Shown in pieces: positions 1-9,709 of a stretch of DNA of 17,636 nt (positions are counted from its first letter, which is position 1; every line of letters begins with the position of its first letter). The DNA is from a bacterium (GTDB lineage: Bacteria > Electryoneota > RPQS01). Where the stretch lies: NCBI GenBank assembly GCA_016721565.1, contig JADKHW010000041.1:1-17636 (forward strand). The letters run 5' to 3'. Under the pieces are notes generated by a model. It was given only the letters and a program-made list of their open reading frames with translations, was not told where the DNA came from and did not search any database. Position numbers and translations under genes: made by a program.

Positions 1-1
1 C

Positions 2-2015
2 TTACGCGATTGGCTCGACCCAACAAACTCGGGATTGACAACGGTCAACGCCATGCAACCTGTCGGACCGCCAAATGATACGTGCAATCAATTTAGCGTA
101 CCAGAGATCTCGACATTGCCTTATTCAACTTCTGGCACCACAAAATGGGCAGTGGACAATTATAGCATAGGCGGCTGTAGCAATAACACTGCGCCGGATG
201 TCGCTTACAGCCTTAGACTAAACTGCGACTACAATGTCACCGTTTCCCTTTGTGGATCATCTTATGACACGAGACTTTACATCGTTGAATATTACTGGTG
301 TGCCCCAAATGGCACTCCAGCTACTTACTGCAACGATGACTTCTGCGGACTTCAAAGCCAGGTATCATTCACGGCACATGCAAACACTTGGTATGCAATC
401 TGGGTAGATGGTTACGGCTCTGCCTCCGGCGATTTTGTGCTCAACATCACTGGCACCGCAAATTCCTACGCCAACCAATCCTGCCCCGGCGAAGCCATCA
501 CCGAAGTTCCCTACTCAACGATTCTCGACACCGAATGCAGCGGAGATAATTTCACACCGACTTGCCAGCCGAACGACGCAGAAGATGTGGTTTACAATTT
601 TGTCTCGCCGTATCACCAGCCGATGCGTGTGCGCACTTGTGCCGGAAGCTTTGACACCATACTTGAGTTACGCGAATGGGGTGCCTGCCCGGGCACATTC
701 CTAACAGCTTGCAGCGACGACGCATCGTGCGGTTCAAATCCGCTCGCAAGTCAAGTTGTGATTGATCCCAGCGTGGGAAGTACCTACTACATTCATGTTG
801 ACGGGTATGGCGGCCAAACTGGCTTTTCAACATTGGAGATTGAAGCGTACAACGACGATTGCACTTCACCGTACGTTGTCACTGGTTTGCCCTTCAACGA
901 CTACGGCGACACCCGCGCTGCCCGCGATGACTATCAAACTATTCCCGGCTTTGGCTCCAAAGAAGTGTTCTTCCAATACACATCGCCCATTTGTCAAAAC
1001 ATGGGTGTATCACTTTGCGCCGAAACCTTTTTCGATTCGTACGTAGAAGTTCGCACTGGCGGCGATTGTCCCGGTTCGACACTCGTTGCGAGCAACGATG
1101 ACTTCTGCGGCCTCGCGAGCCAAACCACTTGGAGCGCAGAAACCAACCGTACCTATTACATCATCGTAACCGGGTTTAGTGATGTTCAAGAAGGCCCGTT
1201 CTCGATTAAGTTTTAGAACATTCCAGGAACACCCAATCCGCCCATGGGAGACGTCTGCGAAACGAGTCTGCAAGTTCCATCCTTGCCGTTCACGGACTTC
1301 GGCAACACCTGCTGCATGGCGGATAATTATAATCCCTGTCGGCCCCAATTCGCGTGAGGTTGTCTATCAATTCAGCTCACCGACCTGTCAAGTTGTAACT
1401 GTGTCGCTCTGCGGTTCTGGCTACGACACCGGATTGGGAATCTATGGCGGCACATGCCCCGATCTCTCGCAGTTAATCGTCTGCAATGATGACAACTATT
1501 GCGGAGAAAATTATGTCCTGCAAAGCACCGCGATTTTCACAGCACAGGCCAACACGAATTATCAATTTCTTGTGCATGGTTTCAATGCCAATTGCGGCAA
1601 CTATGTCTTGAATGTCAGCGGCATTCCCTGCGCGGCTCCGACGCCCGATCCCGTTGATGATCTCGTGATTCGCCCGCTTGCCGGAACTAACGATGTGCAA
1701 CTGCATTGGACGCCCACCGTCAACGCTACTACCTATCAAGTCTATTACTCCGCCAATCAAAACAGCATCGTCACTCCTGCCAATCTGCTCGTCACAGTTC
1801 CGTTCACGGACGTGAGCATCGGCGGAGTGCTCAGCAACCCCGAAACAATGGGCTTCTTCCAGGTTGTTGCCGTTGGCGCGGACGGCGCAGGTCTCGCAGT
1901 GAGCATCGGTGATGAGCTTCCAAAATCGGAAGCTGTCAATTCCGTTGAAATCGAGAACCCGCATCTGTTGATGAACAACGAAGTCGAAGAGCAAGCCGAC
2001 AAGAACGGCAAATAG
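2..2015 (+). CDS. Secreted protease-like protein, C-terminal part, four Cys-rich repeats (5' partial, disrupted)
   Basis: The reading frame is open from the window edge, so the N-terminus is missing. The first residues (LRDWLDPTNSG) match the end of the protease domain of the 9710 gene (LSNWLDPNGTA), so this is probably the tail of a paralogous trypsin-like protease. Four modules follow at about 71-456, 472-852, 853-1213 and 1247-1632. They carry the family signature SLCGSSYDT, CNDDFCG and a WVDGYG/IHVDGYG-type strand. A fibronectin-III-like domain (about 1633-1910; DDLVIRPLAG, VQLHWTP, YQVYYSAN) and an acidic tail end the protein. There is no T9SS sorting domain. Two lesions interrupt it: an in-frame TAG at 1214-1216, after which the same frame continues with good module sequence, and one apparent extra base near 1340. 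It could be a pseudogene or a sequence with errors. The final stop is TAG at 2013-2015. Confidence 0.75.
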
Positions 2016-2036
2016 TCAGCCTTCTGATCTTGATTC

Positions 2037-2068
2037 AAACGGCCCTCCTCGGGGGGTCGTTTCTTTTT
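2037..2068 (+). terminator. Intrinsic terminator after the first gene
   Basis: An 11-bp stem (2037-2047 with 2052-2062, two G-U pairs) and a 4-base loop are followed by CTTTTT. It lies 22 bases after the TAG stop and fits a Rho-independent terminator. Confidence 0.85.
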
Positions 2069-2146
2069 AATGACAGGTGCAACCCTACCATATCTAATCT
2101 ACTCCAACAGAGTAATTCCCTACCTGTCCCAGCTTTTGGAGTCCCC

Positions 2147-3453
2147 ATGTTGCAACTATTTCTCATTCTGATCTTCACCGCCGCTGCGTTTGCCAAAGAC
2201 CCGCTTCCCCGCCGTGCGTGGTTCGGAGCACAGCTTGCTCCCGCCACCAGCGAACTGCTTGCCGCCTCCAGCAAGAAGTTTGAAACCGGCGTTGCGTTGC
2301 CGAATGTGTTTCCGGGTTCCAGCGCCGCCGAAGGGGGAATCATGTCGGGCGATATTCTGCTGACGGCCAACGGTTTGCCGCTGCGCGGTCCGCAAGACGT
2401 TGGGCCGCTCTTGAAAAAAGAAGGCGCAGGTGCGGATATTGTGTTTGAAGTTCTGCGCGCCGATAAAGTGATGTCAAAGATTGTGCACTTGAAAGAAGCC
2501 CCGCGCGAAACATCGGACGAATTTGAAATCATCTACGATGCCGCGAACATCGACGGCTACTTGCGCAGAATCATTTTGACCAAACCCAAAGGCGATGGCC
2601 CGTTTCCGACGGTGGTGTTGATGGGCGGCCTCGGTTGCTACAGCGTGGATGTCGCACCGCAACAGCCGTTTGCCTATCGGGATATTCTCTACAATTTCAC
2701 GCGCAACGGTTTTGCAACCGTGCGCATCGAGAAAACCGGCATGGGCGACAGCCAAGGCGAACCGTGCGCGCAGCAGAGTTTCTTTGATGAAACTCATGGT
2801 CTAACCGAAGGCATTAAATCGCTCGACCGCTTCAGGTGGATTGACAAATCAAAGATGATCTATTTTGGTCATTCGATGGGCGGATTAACTTCTCCTGTGG
2901 TCTATCAGGATATTCCCGCGCGGGAATCGTAGCGGTCGCGACTTCGGGAATTGATTGGAAAGAGTACGAGATGAAAAACAACCGCCGTCAGTTCGTGCTT
3001 GCCGGAACTCCCTACGACTCCATCGAGATTATGCTCGACACCAAATACACCGCGATGCAAAAACTCTTTGTCGAGCATCAGACTCCCGATCAAATTCTCG
3101 CACAGGACTCTTCACTTGCCGGAGATTTGCAATATCCCGCGCACTATACCTTCATGCAGGAAGTTGCTGATCTCTCGCTTGCAGACTATTGGAAAAAAGT
3201 GGACGCTCCCGTTTTGTTTGTCTGCGGCACGGCGGATTTTGTGGTCGCCCAAGAAGAGCACGAATACGCACGCGACATTGTGAACGCTTTTCATCCGGGC
3301 CGCGCAGAATTTGTTGCCATCGAAGGTATGGATCACGGCTTTACCAATCCCGGCACACAAGCCGTCGCATTCATTGGAACTCCCTACACAGAACTGCATC
3401 CGGATTTCTTCCCGAAAGTTTTAGAATTCTGCAAACGCGCAATTCAGAAGTAA
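2147..3453 (+). CDS. Secreted PDZ-domain alpha/beta hydrolase (one frameshift)
   Basis: Probable exported serine hydrolase (esterase, peptidase or similar; substrate unknown), about 435 residues. ATG 2147 is preferred because GGAG (2138-2141) lies 5 bases upstream and it begins a signal peptide (MLQLFLILIFTAAAFA). Residues about 20-115 look like a PDZ domain (PGSSAAEGGIMSGDILLTAN). The alpha/beta hydrolase domain follows. Its likely triad is Ser243 in GHSMGG (codon 2873-2875), Asp about 364 in CGTADF (3235-3237), and His about 397 in GMDHGF (3334-3336). The frame shifts at 2922-2924, where GGG appears to have lost one G. The downstream part then continues as GIVAVATSGIDWKEYEM. With the G restored the full triad is present, which argues for a sequencing error or a very recent mutation. 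It has its own downstream terminator and appears monocistronic. Confidence 0.85.
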
Positions 3454-3474
3454 AGCTTTAAGTTTAGTTTTGCG

Positions 3475-3502
3475 GGGCAACTGAGTTTCAGTTGCCCTTT
3501 TT
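3475..3502 (+). terminator. Intrinsic terminator after the hydrolase
   Basis: A perfect 10-bp stem (3475-3484 with 3488-3497) and 3-base loop are followed immediately by TTTTT. It starts 22 bases after the hydrolase stop. Confidence 0.93.
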
Positions 3503-3686
3503 CTTGTTCATTCAAACCAATTGGCTTTACTGAACCGTTCAAGTAAACCAACCGTCTGTGCGATTAAGTATATTTAGGCGTACTTAAAAATATGCTATTC
3601 CTTGTCTTATTATACTTACCACATTCGGCACACCTGTTGCGTTGACGACTCCCAACATGGAAATGCTCAATCAACTGAGGATGCTT

Positions 3687-4301
3687 ATGATCAAGACACT
3701 GATGACCCGCTGGAAGAACTACGCACCTTTTGTTCTGGTTCTGATTGCAACGTTTGCAATTTCGTGTTCAGAGATGAACCCGGTCAGTTCAACTTCTACA
3801 GAGAGTGAACCGTCCGAAGTTGGAATGGGCGTGCAGCACATTCCGTTTGACATGGTGAATCTTCAGTTGCCTGATGGTTATGAAGTCCTGCGATCATCAA
3901 ACTCACTTGATGAGTGCGACTCAGTTTCCATATCACAATTGTGCCGCCGCTTGCTTTCGCTCAATCTCTTGAGCATCCTGAACCTCACGCAGTTGTATGT
4001 TCAGGGCAGCGATCTGCCGCACAATCAAACGATCACGATGGTGATGCCGAACACCTGCGAAGCAGTTGTGGATCTCTATCCGCATCCGTTTCAGTTCAAC
4101 GGCACCGTCGAACTGCGTTGGCTTTTGCCGCAATTGCGTTACGGTAACCTGCTGAACCCGCGAGATATCGCAGCCTTCTATGTGCACGATGATGGCACGG
4201 TCGAGCTTGCAGATCAGTCGTGGGGACCGCTGAACCTTTTCTTGACTGTGCGCACAGATCACTTCTCGCGCTACATTATCGCGAGTCGTAACAATAACTA
4301 A
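3687..4301 (+). CDS. Predicted lipoprotein of unknown function
   Basis: About 204 residues. In-frame starts exist upstream at 3642, 3657, 3663 and 3681. ATG 3687 is chosen because GAGG (3677-3680) sits 6 bases upstream and the product then starts MIKTLMTRWKN with a hydrophobic segment and the lipobox AISC, the Cys being the lipidation site. A Ser/Thr/Glu-rich linker follows, as is usual for tethered lipoproteins. The C-terminal half (FNGTVELRWLLP, FYVHDDGTVELA, TVRTDHFSRYIIAS) looks like a beta-rich domain of the kind ending in a 'HFS-Y-IA' strand in FCB surface proteins. No catalytic motif is visible. It is one of only two long genes here without a break. It lies between two terminators and is probably transcribed alone. 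Confidence 0.8.
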   Translation: MIKTLMTRWKNYAPFVLVLIATFAISCSEMNPVSSTSTESEPSEVGMGVQHIPFDMVNLQLPDGYEVLRSSNSLDECDSVSISQLCRRLLSLNLLSILNLTQLYVQGSDLPHNQTITMVMPNTCEAVVDLYPHPFQFNGTVELRWLLPQLRYGNLLNPRDIAAFYVHDDGTVELADQSWGPLNLFLTVRTDHFSRYIIASRNNN

Positions 4302-4320
4302 TTCAACCCTCTCCCTAACA

Positions 4321-4350
4321 GCGGCCCGGCCATTTGGTCGGGTCGTTTCA
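4321..4350 (+). terminator. Intrinsic terminator after the lipoprotein
   Basis: A 9-bp stem (4323-4331 with 4336-4344, two G-U pairs) extends by a C-G pair at 4322/4345, with loop ATTT, followed by TTTCATTTC. It lies about 20 bases after the TAA. Confidence 0.85.
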
Positions 4351-4416
4351 TTTCAAGGGGTTATTTTACAAAGAGCTACATAATATCCGAAAGGTTTGCA
4401 AAACGCAACAAATCTA

Positions 4417-4444
4417 TTGACCGCTAATAATACTCGACTATATT
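4417..4444 (+). promoter_or_regulatory. Predicted sigma70-type promoter for the 4557 gene
   Basis: TTGACC (4417-4422), 16-base spacer, then TATATT (4439-4444). The -10 context TATATTGTA also occurs in the promoter at 14519. A second possible -10, TATAAT (4446-4451), overlaps but would need a 23-base spacer. Predicted transcription starts around 4451, giving a leader of about 105 bases. Confidence 0.6.
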
Positions 4445-4487
4445 GTATAATGATGGTGAATCCGCTGGGTTCGTAATACTGGACAGG

Positions 4488-4517
4488 ACCGCACGCTTCA
4501 GATAGCGCGCGGTTTTC
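4488..4517 (+). promoter_or_regulatory. Terminator-like hairpin in the 5' leader
   Basis: ACCGC-A-CGC (4488-4496) can pair with GCG-C-GCGGT (4505-4513) around an 8-base loop and one mismatch, followed by TTTTC. It lies between the predicted promoter and ATG 4557, so it could attenuate transcription or be a weak terminator. No known riboswitch fold was recognised. Confidence 0.4.
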
Positions 4518-4556
4518 ATTTGAATTTAAGTCATAACATAGCGAAGGGGATGGATC

Positions 4557-7066
4557 ATGCACAGGTTAATATTTTCACTGCTTATTCTGGCAACGTGTGC
4601 TTGGGCGGACACAAACAAAGCGGCGTCCCGGATTGTCACTCTCGACAACGGCGCGCAAATGATTTTGCATGATTCACCAACCAAGAGTCCCGAGCCTGCT
4701 CGCACACCGCGTCCACGCAACCCGCTCGACCAAGGTGGCGAGGATTGTTTTAGCGCAACGGTAATCGCGTCTCTCCCGTATTGCGATCAAGGCTCCACAG
4801 CGGGCAACAATGACGACTTTTTCGAGGAGTGTCTTGGGATAACCGGAGCGCCTGACGTGGTCTATTCCTATTCTCCGTCTTCGGACATGGACATATCCAT
4901 CTCCTTGTTGTCTTCGAGCTACAACACCTATTTACAGGTCTATGAAACCGACACGGATTGTAACGATCTGTGGTTCTACACTTGCAACAACGATGATCCG
5001 CAAAGCTGCATAGAAGGCCTGACGGTCTATTCCGGCTATACCTATTACATTGTCGTGGACGGCGACTTTCAGGAATCCGGCAACTATCTTTTGCATGTCG
5101 TAGAGGGGTTCAATTGTCTCGACACGCCGTGCGATATCGAAACCGGCGGCGACACCTGTGAAGATCCGCTTTCGGTTAACTCAATCCCCTATTGCGATTC
5201 GCGCAACACGCTGAACTACAACGACGACTATTTCCCGAACTGCAACAGCTCGGCTTGCGGTGAACGCGATGTTGTATATGAGTACGTGCCGACTTCAGAT
5301 CTGTTTTTGGGAATCTCGGTCGCTTCAACCCAGTTTCAGCCGCATGTCGAGATATGGGAATCCGATACCGATTGCTCTAACTCCTATCTGCTCGGCTGTG
5401 CGAACAGCAATCAAGACGGCAACAGGTGTATAACCGGTGTAGATGTATACGCAGGTTATCGTTACTACATCTACGTCGATGGCCACGAATGCGGCGGTGA
5501 CGGAGTTTACACTCTGAACATCTATGAAGGCGGCGGTTGCAGCTACACGCCCTGCTCAAGCGGCGGCAATGGTGAAACGTGCGCTGATCCAATCATTGTT
5601 AACTCAATGCCCTTCTTCTATTCCGGTACCACAATGGGCATGAACGATGATTATAATTCTTGCAATTTTGAAAGCGGACCGGACATTGTCTTTTCGTACA
5701 CTCCCGATTCAACCCATTTGGCCAACATCCTCTCCTGCGGTAACACGCTATTCAATGGAGACCTCTACATCTTCCGCGACGGGGATATGTCTAACATATT
5801 TGGATCTTGTGCGCCGCGCCCCTGCTATACGTCCTACAGCGGTTTCTGGTGGAACCCCGCATTTCACTGTTATCAGTTTGAAGTCGGCCACACATACTGC
5901 ATCGTGCTGGACGGCGAATCACCAAGTTCGTTCGGCCCGTTCGATCTAACCATTGAACCCGTCCAATTGGAAGTCTGCAATCTCGAAGACATCTGCCCGT
6001 TTCCATACACTGAAACGGAACCAAACAGCATTTGCAGTCCGCGCGAGTTTGATCCTGATACACTCATGTTCGGGGACACCATCGCAGGCAATATCTGTGA
6101 ACCCGGCGATATAGATTACTATTGGGTCGTGACTCCCGAAGATGTGTGGAACGTCATTGGTGTCAATGCTGGACCCAATTGCGATGAGTGGAACACTGAC
6201 ATCGGTATCTCGTTTGTCTTTTCCAGCGACTGTGGTGCAACCGCTCCGTGCAACAACTGCGGTTGGATTTCCGGCTGTGGACCGGAGACAGTCGCAGTCG
6301 CAATCCAAGGCATCGGCACCTGTTACACCGGAACCTACAAGACATTTGTGTTTGAGATTGAGCGACCTGTTGATCCGTGTGACCCTGTTGCCTGTGACTT
6401 AGCTCCGTTGATTCAATGCAACGTGCCGACCGCAGTAAATACGTGCGACGGCTGTCAAACTCCAATCTGCCAAACCTATCGCGATGGCAATTCCGGCCCG
6501 CGTGCGGGTGTTGGCAAGCAAAAGTTCTTCAGACTCGAAGTTCCCGCCGCAGGAGATTACACCATTGACCTGGTTTCCAATATCAACGACCGCAACACGA
6601 CGTGCAGTTCTCTATTTTCACGAATTGCACACTACCTCAGACTTCGTGTGTTTATGCACAGGATCAAAACACATGGTGGCAGCAAGTCACCGGCCCCGAA
6701 AACGAAGAGCATGGCACGGTGCATCTTGCAGCAGGCACGTACTATCTGCACGTCTCCGTCGAAGGCGGCGGCAATTGTGGCGACATGAACCTAACCGTAA
6801 CGTGCGCCGCGCCGTGTCTGCCTGCTGACCAAGTCACGATCAAGTGGACAACGGCAAGCACAGCCGAAATTCGTCTCATCTGAGACGGCGGCACGTATCA
6901 AATTTACAGCACGAACATCCCTAACAACGACCACGATCCGCGCGGCGGCGATCCGCAATGGACCCTGCGTCATACCGCGAATTTCGTGGCCGGACCGTCC
7001 TTGTGGACCGACACCAGTGTCGCGGATGCGTATCGCAACTACGTTGTGGTAAAGTCCTGTCCGTAA
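4557..7066 (+). CDS. Secreted multi-repeat Cys-rich surface protein (one frameshift, one in-frame TGA)
   Basis: About 836 residues when joined. ATG 4557 has a Shine-Dalgarno-like GAAGGGG upstream and opens a signal peptide (MHRLIFSLLILATCAWA). RNPLDQG (residues 54-60) is shared with the next gene. Three repeats follow (about residues 61-190, 195-325 and 335-465) with INDD/NNDD-, VDGD/VDGH- and DIV/DVVY-type strands. A 'GD-I/D-YYWV' beta-sandwich comes next, then PPC-like sequence, and a fibronectin-like C-terminus (TIKWTTASTAEIRLI, then DGGTYQIYSTN). The frame shifts near 6596 (one base apparently missing). A TGA at 6881-6883 stands where Trp (TGG) would fit. Downstream sequence stays coding to TAA 7064-7066. 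No T9SS sorting domain is present. No enzymatic motif was seen; adhesion or binding is only a guess. Confidence 0.75.
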
Positions 7067-7133
7067 ATAAACAGTCTGCAAATATTGGATGGCTATGTAG
7101 CAACACGGATGGAAAAAACAGGGGAGAAAAAGG

Positions 7134-9509
7134 ATGAAAAAGTTATTTGCCTGCTTTGTGTTCTTGGGAGTGTGTTTAGTCGCAACAGCGGCAACAGATA
7201 ACGATGCCGAGCATCGCGAGCGTAATCCGCTTGATCAAGGTGCAGACTGGTGTCCGGCTACGGTGATTGCGAGTGCTCCGTTCATAGACTTTGGCACGAC
7301 GACGGGTCAAAACAATGATTGGAATCCAACCTGCGCCCAATGTTGTCAAGCGGAGGATGTGATCTACGAATTTACTCCAACCGTTACTTCGATCTATCGC
7401 GTCTCGTTGTGTTTGTCGAATTCATTTGACAGCATCCTTGAAATTCGTACTGATGGAGCTTGCCCGGGTAGTACGCAGATCGCGTGTAGCGATGATGTCT
7501 GCGGTGCTCAAGCTCAAGCAGATGTAGAGATGCTTGCCGGGACAACCTACTACATCATCATAGATGGCTATTTTGAATCGGATGGGCCATATATTTTCCA
7601 GCTACTCCAGTTCGGGTATGGCGCCGAAAGTTGTCCTGCCACCGTTATCACATCTTTACCCTATACGGATACCGGGACTACCATTGGCCGCACGAATGAT
7701 TTCAGCTTTTGTAGCGGCGGAACTTCCCCGGATGTCATCTTTGAATACACAGCATCGGCAACGGCAAATTATACGTTTTCGCTGTGCGGTAGTAGTTATT
7801 TCACTCGACTCTTTCTGAACACGGGCGGATCTTGTCCGGGAAATACCCAAGTTTTTTGCGGAGATGTGGGATGCCCGATTTCAGGACGTACCCAATTTAC
7901 GACGTTGCTTTACGAATCACTAACCTATTATATTATCGTGGATGGCAATCAAGGCGATTTGGGAAATTATGTGTTCAACTTGACTCGCGAAATGTCCTGC
8001 GACACATGCGAAGCGGACAATTGTCCGGCGACGTTGATTCCTTCAATACCCTATGTGGATTCCGGAACCACAACGGGCAAAGCGAACAATTTTTCATCAG
8101 TGTTCTGCGGCGGTCAAAATGCACCGGATGTAATCTACGCATTGAGTGTACCGACTACTCAATATGTTGTGGCTTGGCTAACTGATGAAACTCTTCCATT
8201 CGAGCACAGCCTTGCATTGCGTTCCGGTTCAACCTGTCCGGGCACAAATATCGAGTGCAACATTGACGGCAACAATGGTGACGGTGCCTCCATCACGTTT
8301 CAGGCGGCGGCCTTTCAGACGTACTATCTGGTCATTGACAATAGTAGCACCCATGAGGGTGATTATGTATTACACGTGGACAACCTGTGCTCTGTCATTC
8401 AGCAACCGGGCGATCTCGTCGAGTGTGCGGAAACACCCTCACCCGGTACCGTTCATCAGGTCGTAGATTGCGACGGCGGTTGCAACAATGTCATTTACGG
8501 CGGGGTGGCAACATTCATCAACTTGAATCTTGGGCAGACAGTCTTCGGGAAAATGTTTACCTACACCGCTTTTCAACGGCGCCCGGATACGGACTGGTAT
8601 CAATTCACATTAGCTCAGAGTTGCAGTCTGTCGCTGACAGTTTCCGCAGAATTTCCGTGGCAAGGGTTTTTGTTTCCGGCGGGTTGCGGAAACACATATT
8701 ATCATCTCTACGATGGTCCAGCGTGTTCGACAACAACGTTCATCGAACACGGGTCGCCGTTCCACGTGCTACCCGCAGGTACTTACAACTTGCATTTTCA
8801 AGCGCAACAGGATACGATGATTCCAACGATGCTTGATTATCGTTTGCGAATTGACAATTACGTTGTTTGCAATGAAGACGGCGCCATCACCACTCTCCCC
8901 GGCAGCTTTTCCAGCAACACCTGCGGCGAAGGTGATGATTGCACGCTCGATATTCAACAGCAACAAGAAACTGAGGATCGTCTCATTAGAGTAGATATTC
9001 CGGAAACGGGAAACTACACATTCTCGTTGTGCTCAAGCGTTGAGCCGTGGAATAGCATGTTGTCGATATTGTCAACCTGTTGCGGAATGAACAATCTGAT
9101 CGCTCAAGATGATGACGGATGCGGCGAACAAGAAGGATTGTCGCAGATAAACTGCCTTTCGCTGGACGCCGGCTCTTACTTTGCCTTGGTGGAGAATAAC
9201 GGGAATGCGGGTGGTAGTTCGTGCACAAACGATTTCACCTTGACCGTTACGCCGTGCGAATGCCCCAAGGTTGACAGCCTGACGATTGAACCCTTTGAAG
9301 ACTTCAGCGTCTTCCTGAGTTTCTATGTCCCCGAGCCGGGACTCGTGAAATTTTATTACTCGACCAACGCCGCGCAAGAATATCCGACGGGTTTCACGCT
9401 TGTGGATCAATATCAAGCCAACTCCGCCGGACGTGTCAACTTCTATGAAATCAATGCGCCCGATCCCTTCGGACGTTTCGTGGTGACTTTGAATAACTGC
9501 GGCTTGTAA
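7134..9509 (+). CDS. Secreted multi-repeat Cys-rich surface protein (intact)
   Basis: 791 residues, unbroken. ATG 7134 follows a purine-rich GGGGAGAAAAAGG. The signal peptide is MKKLFACFVFLGVCLVATAA, then RNPLDQG at residues 30-36, as in the preceding gene. Three canonical repeats follow (about residues 37-163, 165-290 and 298-422) with SLCGSSYFT, CPGSTQIACSDD and YYIIIDGY/YYIIVDGN. Two more diverged beta-sandwich regions follow (about 425-580, with a DTDWYQFTL strand; about 585-715, with QDDDGCGEQ). The end is a fibronectin-III-like domain (CPKVDSLTIEPFED onward). There is no T9SS sorting domain. It lies 67 bases after the 4557 gene with no terminator seen between, so the two may be co-transcribed. 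The high Cys content suggests disulfides outside the cytoplasm. Ligand unknown. Confidence 0.85.
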   Translation: MKKLFACFVFLGVCLVATAATDNDAEHRERNPLDQGADWCPATVIASAPFIDFGTTTGQNNDWNPTCAQCCQAEDVIYEFTPTVTSIYRVSLCLSNSFDSILEIRTDGACPGSTQIACSDDVCGAQAQADVEMLAGTTYYIIIDGYFESDGPYIFQLLQFGYGAESCPATVITSLPYTDTGTTIGRTNDFSFCSGGTSPDVIFEYTASATANYTFSLCGSSYFTRLFLNTGGSCPGNTQVFCGDVGCPISGRTQFTTLLYESLTYYIIVDGNQGDLGNYVFNLTREMSCDTCEADNCPATLIPSIPYVDSGTTTGKANNFSSVFCGGQNAPDVIYALSVPTTQYVVAWLTDETLPFEHSLALRSGSTCPGTNIECNIDGNNGDGASITFQAAAFQTYYLVIDNSSTHEGDYVLHVDNLCSVIQQPGDLVECAETPSPGTVHQVVDCDGGCNNVIYGGVATFINLNLGQTVFGKMFTYTAFQRRPDTDWYQFTLAQSCSLSLTVSAEFPWQGFLFPAGCGNTYYHLYDGPACSTTTFIEHGSPFHVLPAGTYNLHFQAQQDTMIPTMLDYRLRIDNYVVCNEDGAITTLPGSFSSNTCGEGDDCTLDIQQQQETEDRLIRVDIPETGNYTFSLCSSVEPWNSMLSILSTCCGMNNLIAQDDDGCGEQEGLSQINCLSLDAGSYFALVENNGNAGGSSCTNDFTLTVTPCECPKVDSLTIEPFEDFSVFLSFYVPEPGLVKFYYSTNAAQEYPTGFTLVDQYQANSAGRVNFYEINAPDPFGRFVVTLNNCGL

Positions 9510-9537
9510 GAAAGTACAACTTGCCTCAATTCTGTTT

Positions 9538-9568
9538 ACGGGCGGCCCACGGTCGCCCGTTTCGTTTT
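9538..9568 (+). terminator. Intrinsic terminator after the 7134 gene
   Basis: CGGGCGGCC (9539-9547) pairs with GGTCGCCCG (9551-9559) around loop CAC, with one G-U pair and a flanking A-T, followed by TTTCGTTTT. It closes the 4557-7134 unit. Confidence 0.88.
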
Positions 9569-9621
9569 GGCAACGCTGCTACACTGAACGATGTTCATTT
9601 TGTGAGCAACTCGTGAACGGC

Positions 9622-9650
9622 TTGACAATTCCGAGCATTTCCATTATGCT
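9622..9650 (+). promoter_or_regulatory. Predicted sigma70-type promoter for the 9710 protease
   Basis: A consensus TTGACA (9622-9627), 17-base spacer, then TATGCT (9645-9650). Predicted start of transcription is near 9657. A weak hairpin (CTCCG 9658-9662 with CGGAG 9672-9676) would sit at the very 5' end of the message. Confidence 0.75.
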
Positions 9651-9709
9651 ACTAACCCTCCGCCGGGAAGACGGAGCGCGCGTCATAATCTTATTTAAGG
9701 GAGCACAGT

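Noticed and set aside
552..869. Minus-strand open frames within the repeat genes.
   Set aside because: They lack ribosome-binding sites and family likeness, and overlap strongly supported plus-strand genes; treated as shadow frames.
3588..3616. -10-like boxes TATGCT (3591) and TATACT (3611) upstream of the lipoprotein.
   Set aside because: No acceptable -35 box at 16-18 bases spacing was found, so no promoter is claimed.
6881..6883. TGA read as a sense codon (alternative genetic code).
   Set aside because: TGG is used for Trp elsewhere in the window, the 9710 gene ends in TGA followed closely by a terminator, and a TAG lesion also exists. A substitution or error fits better.
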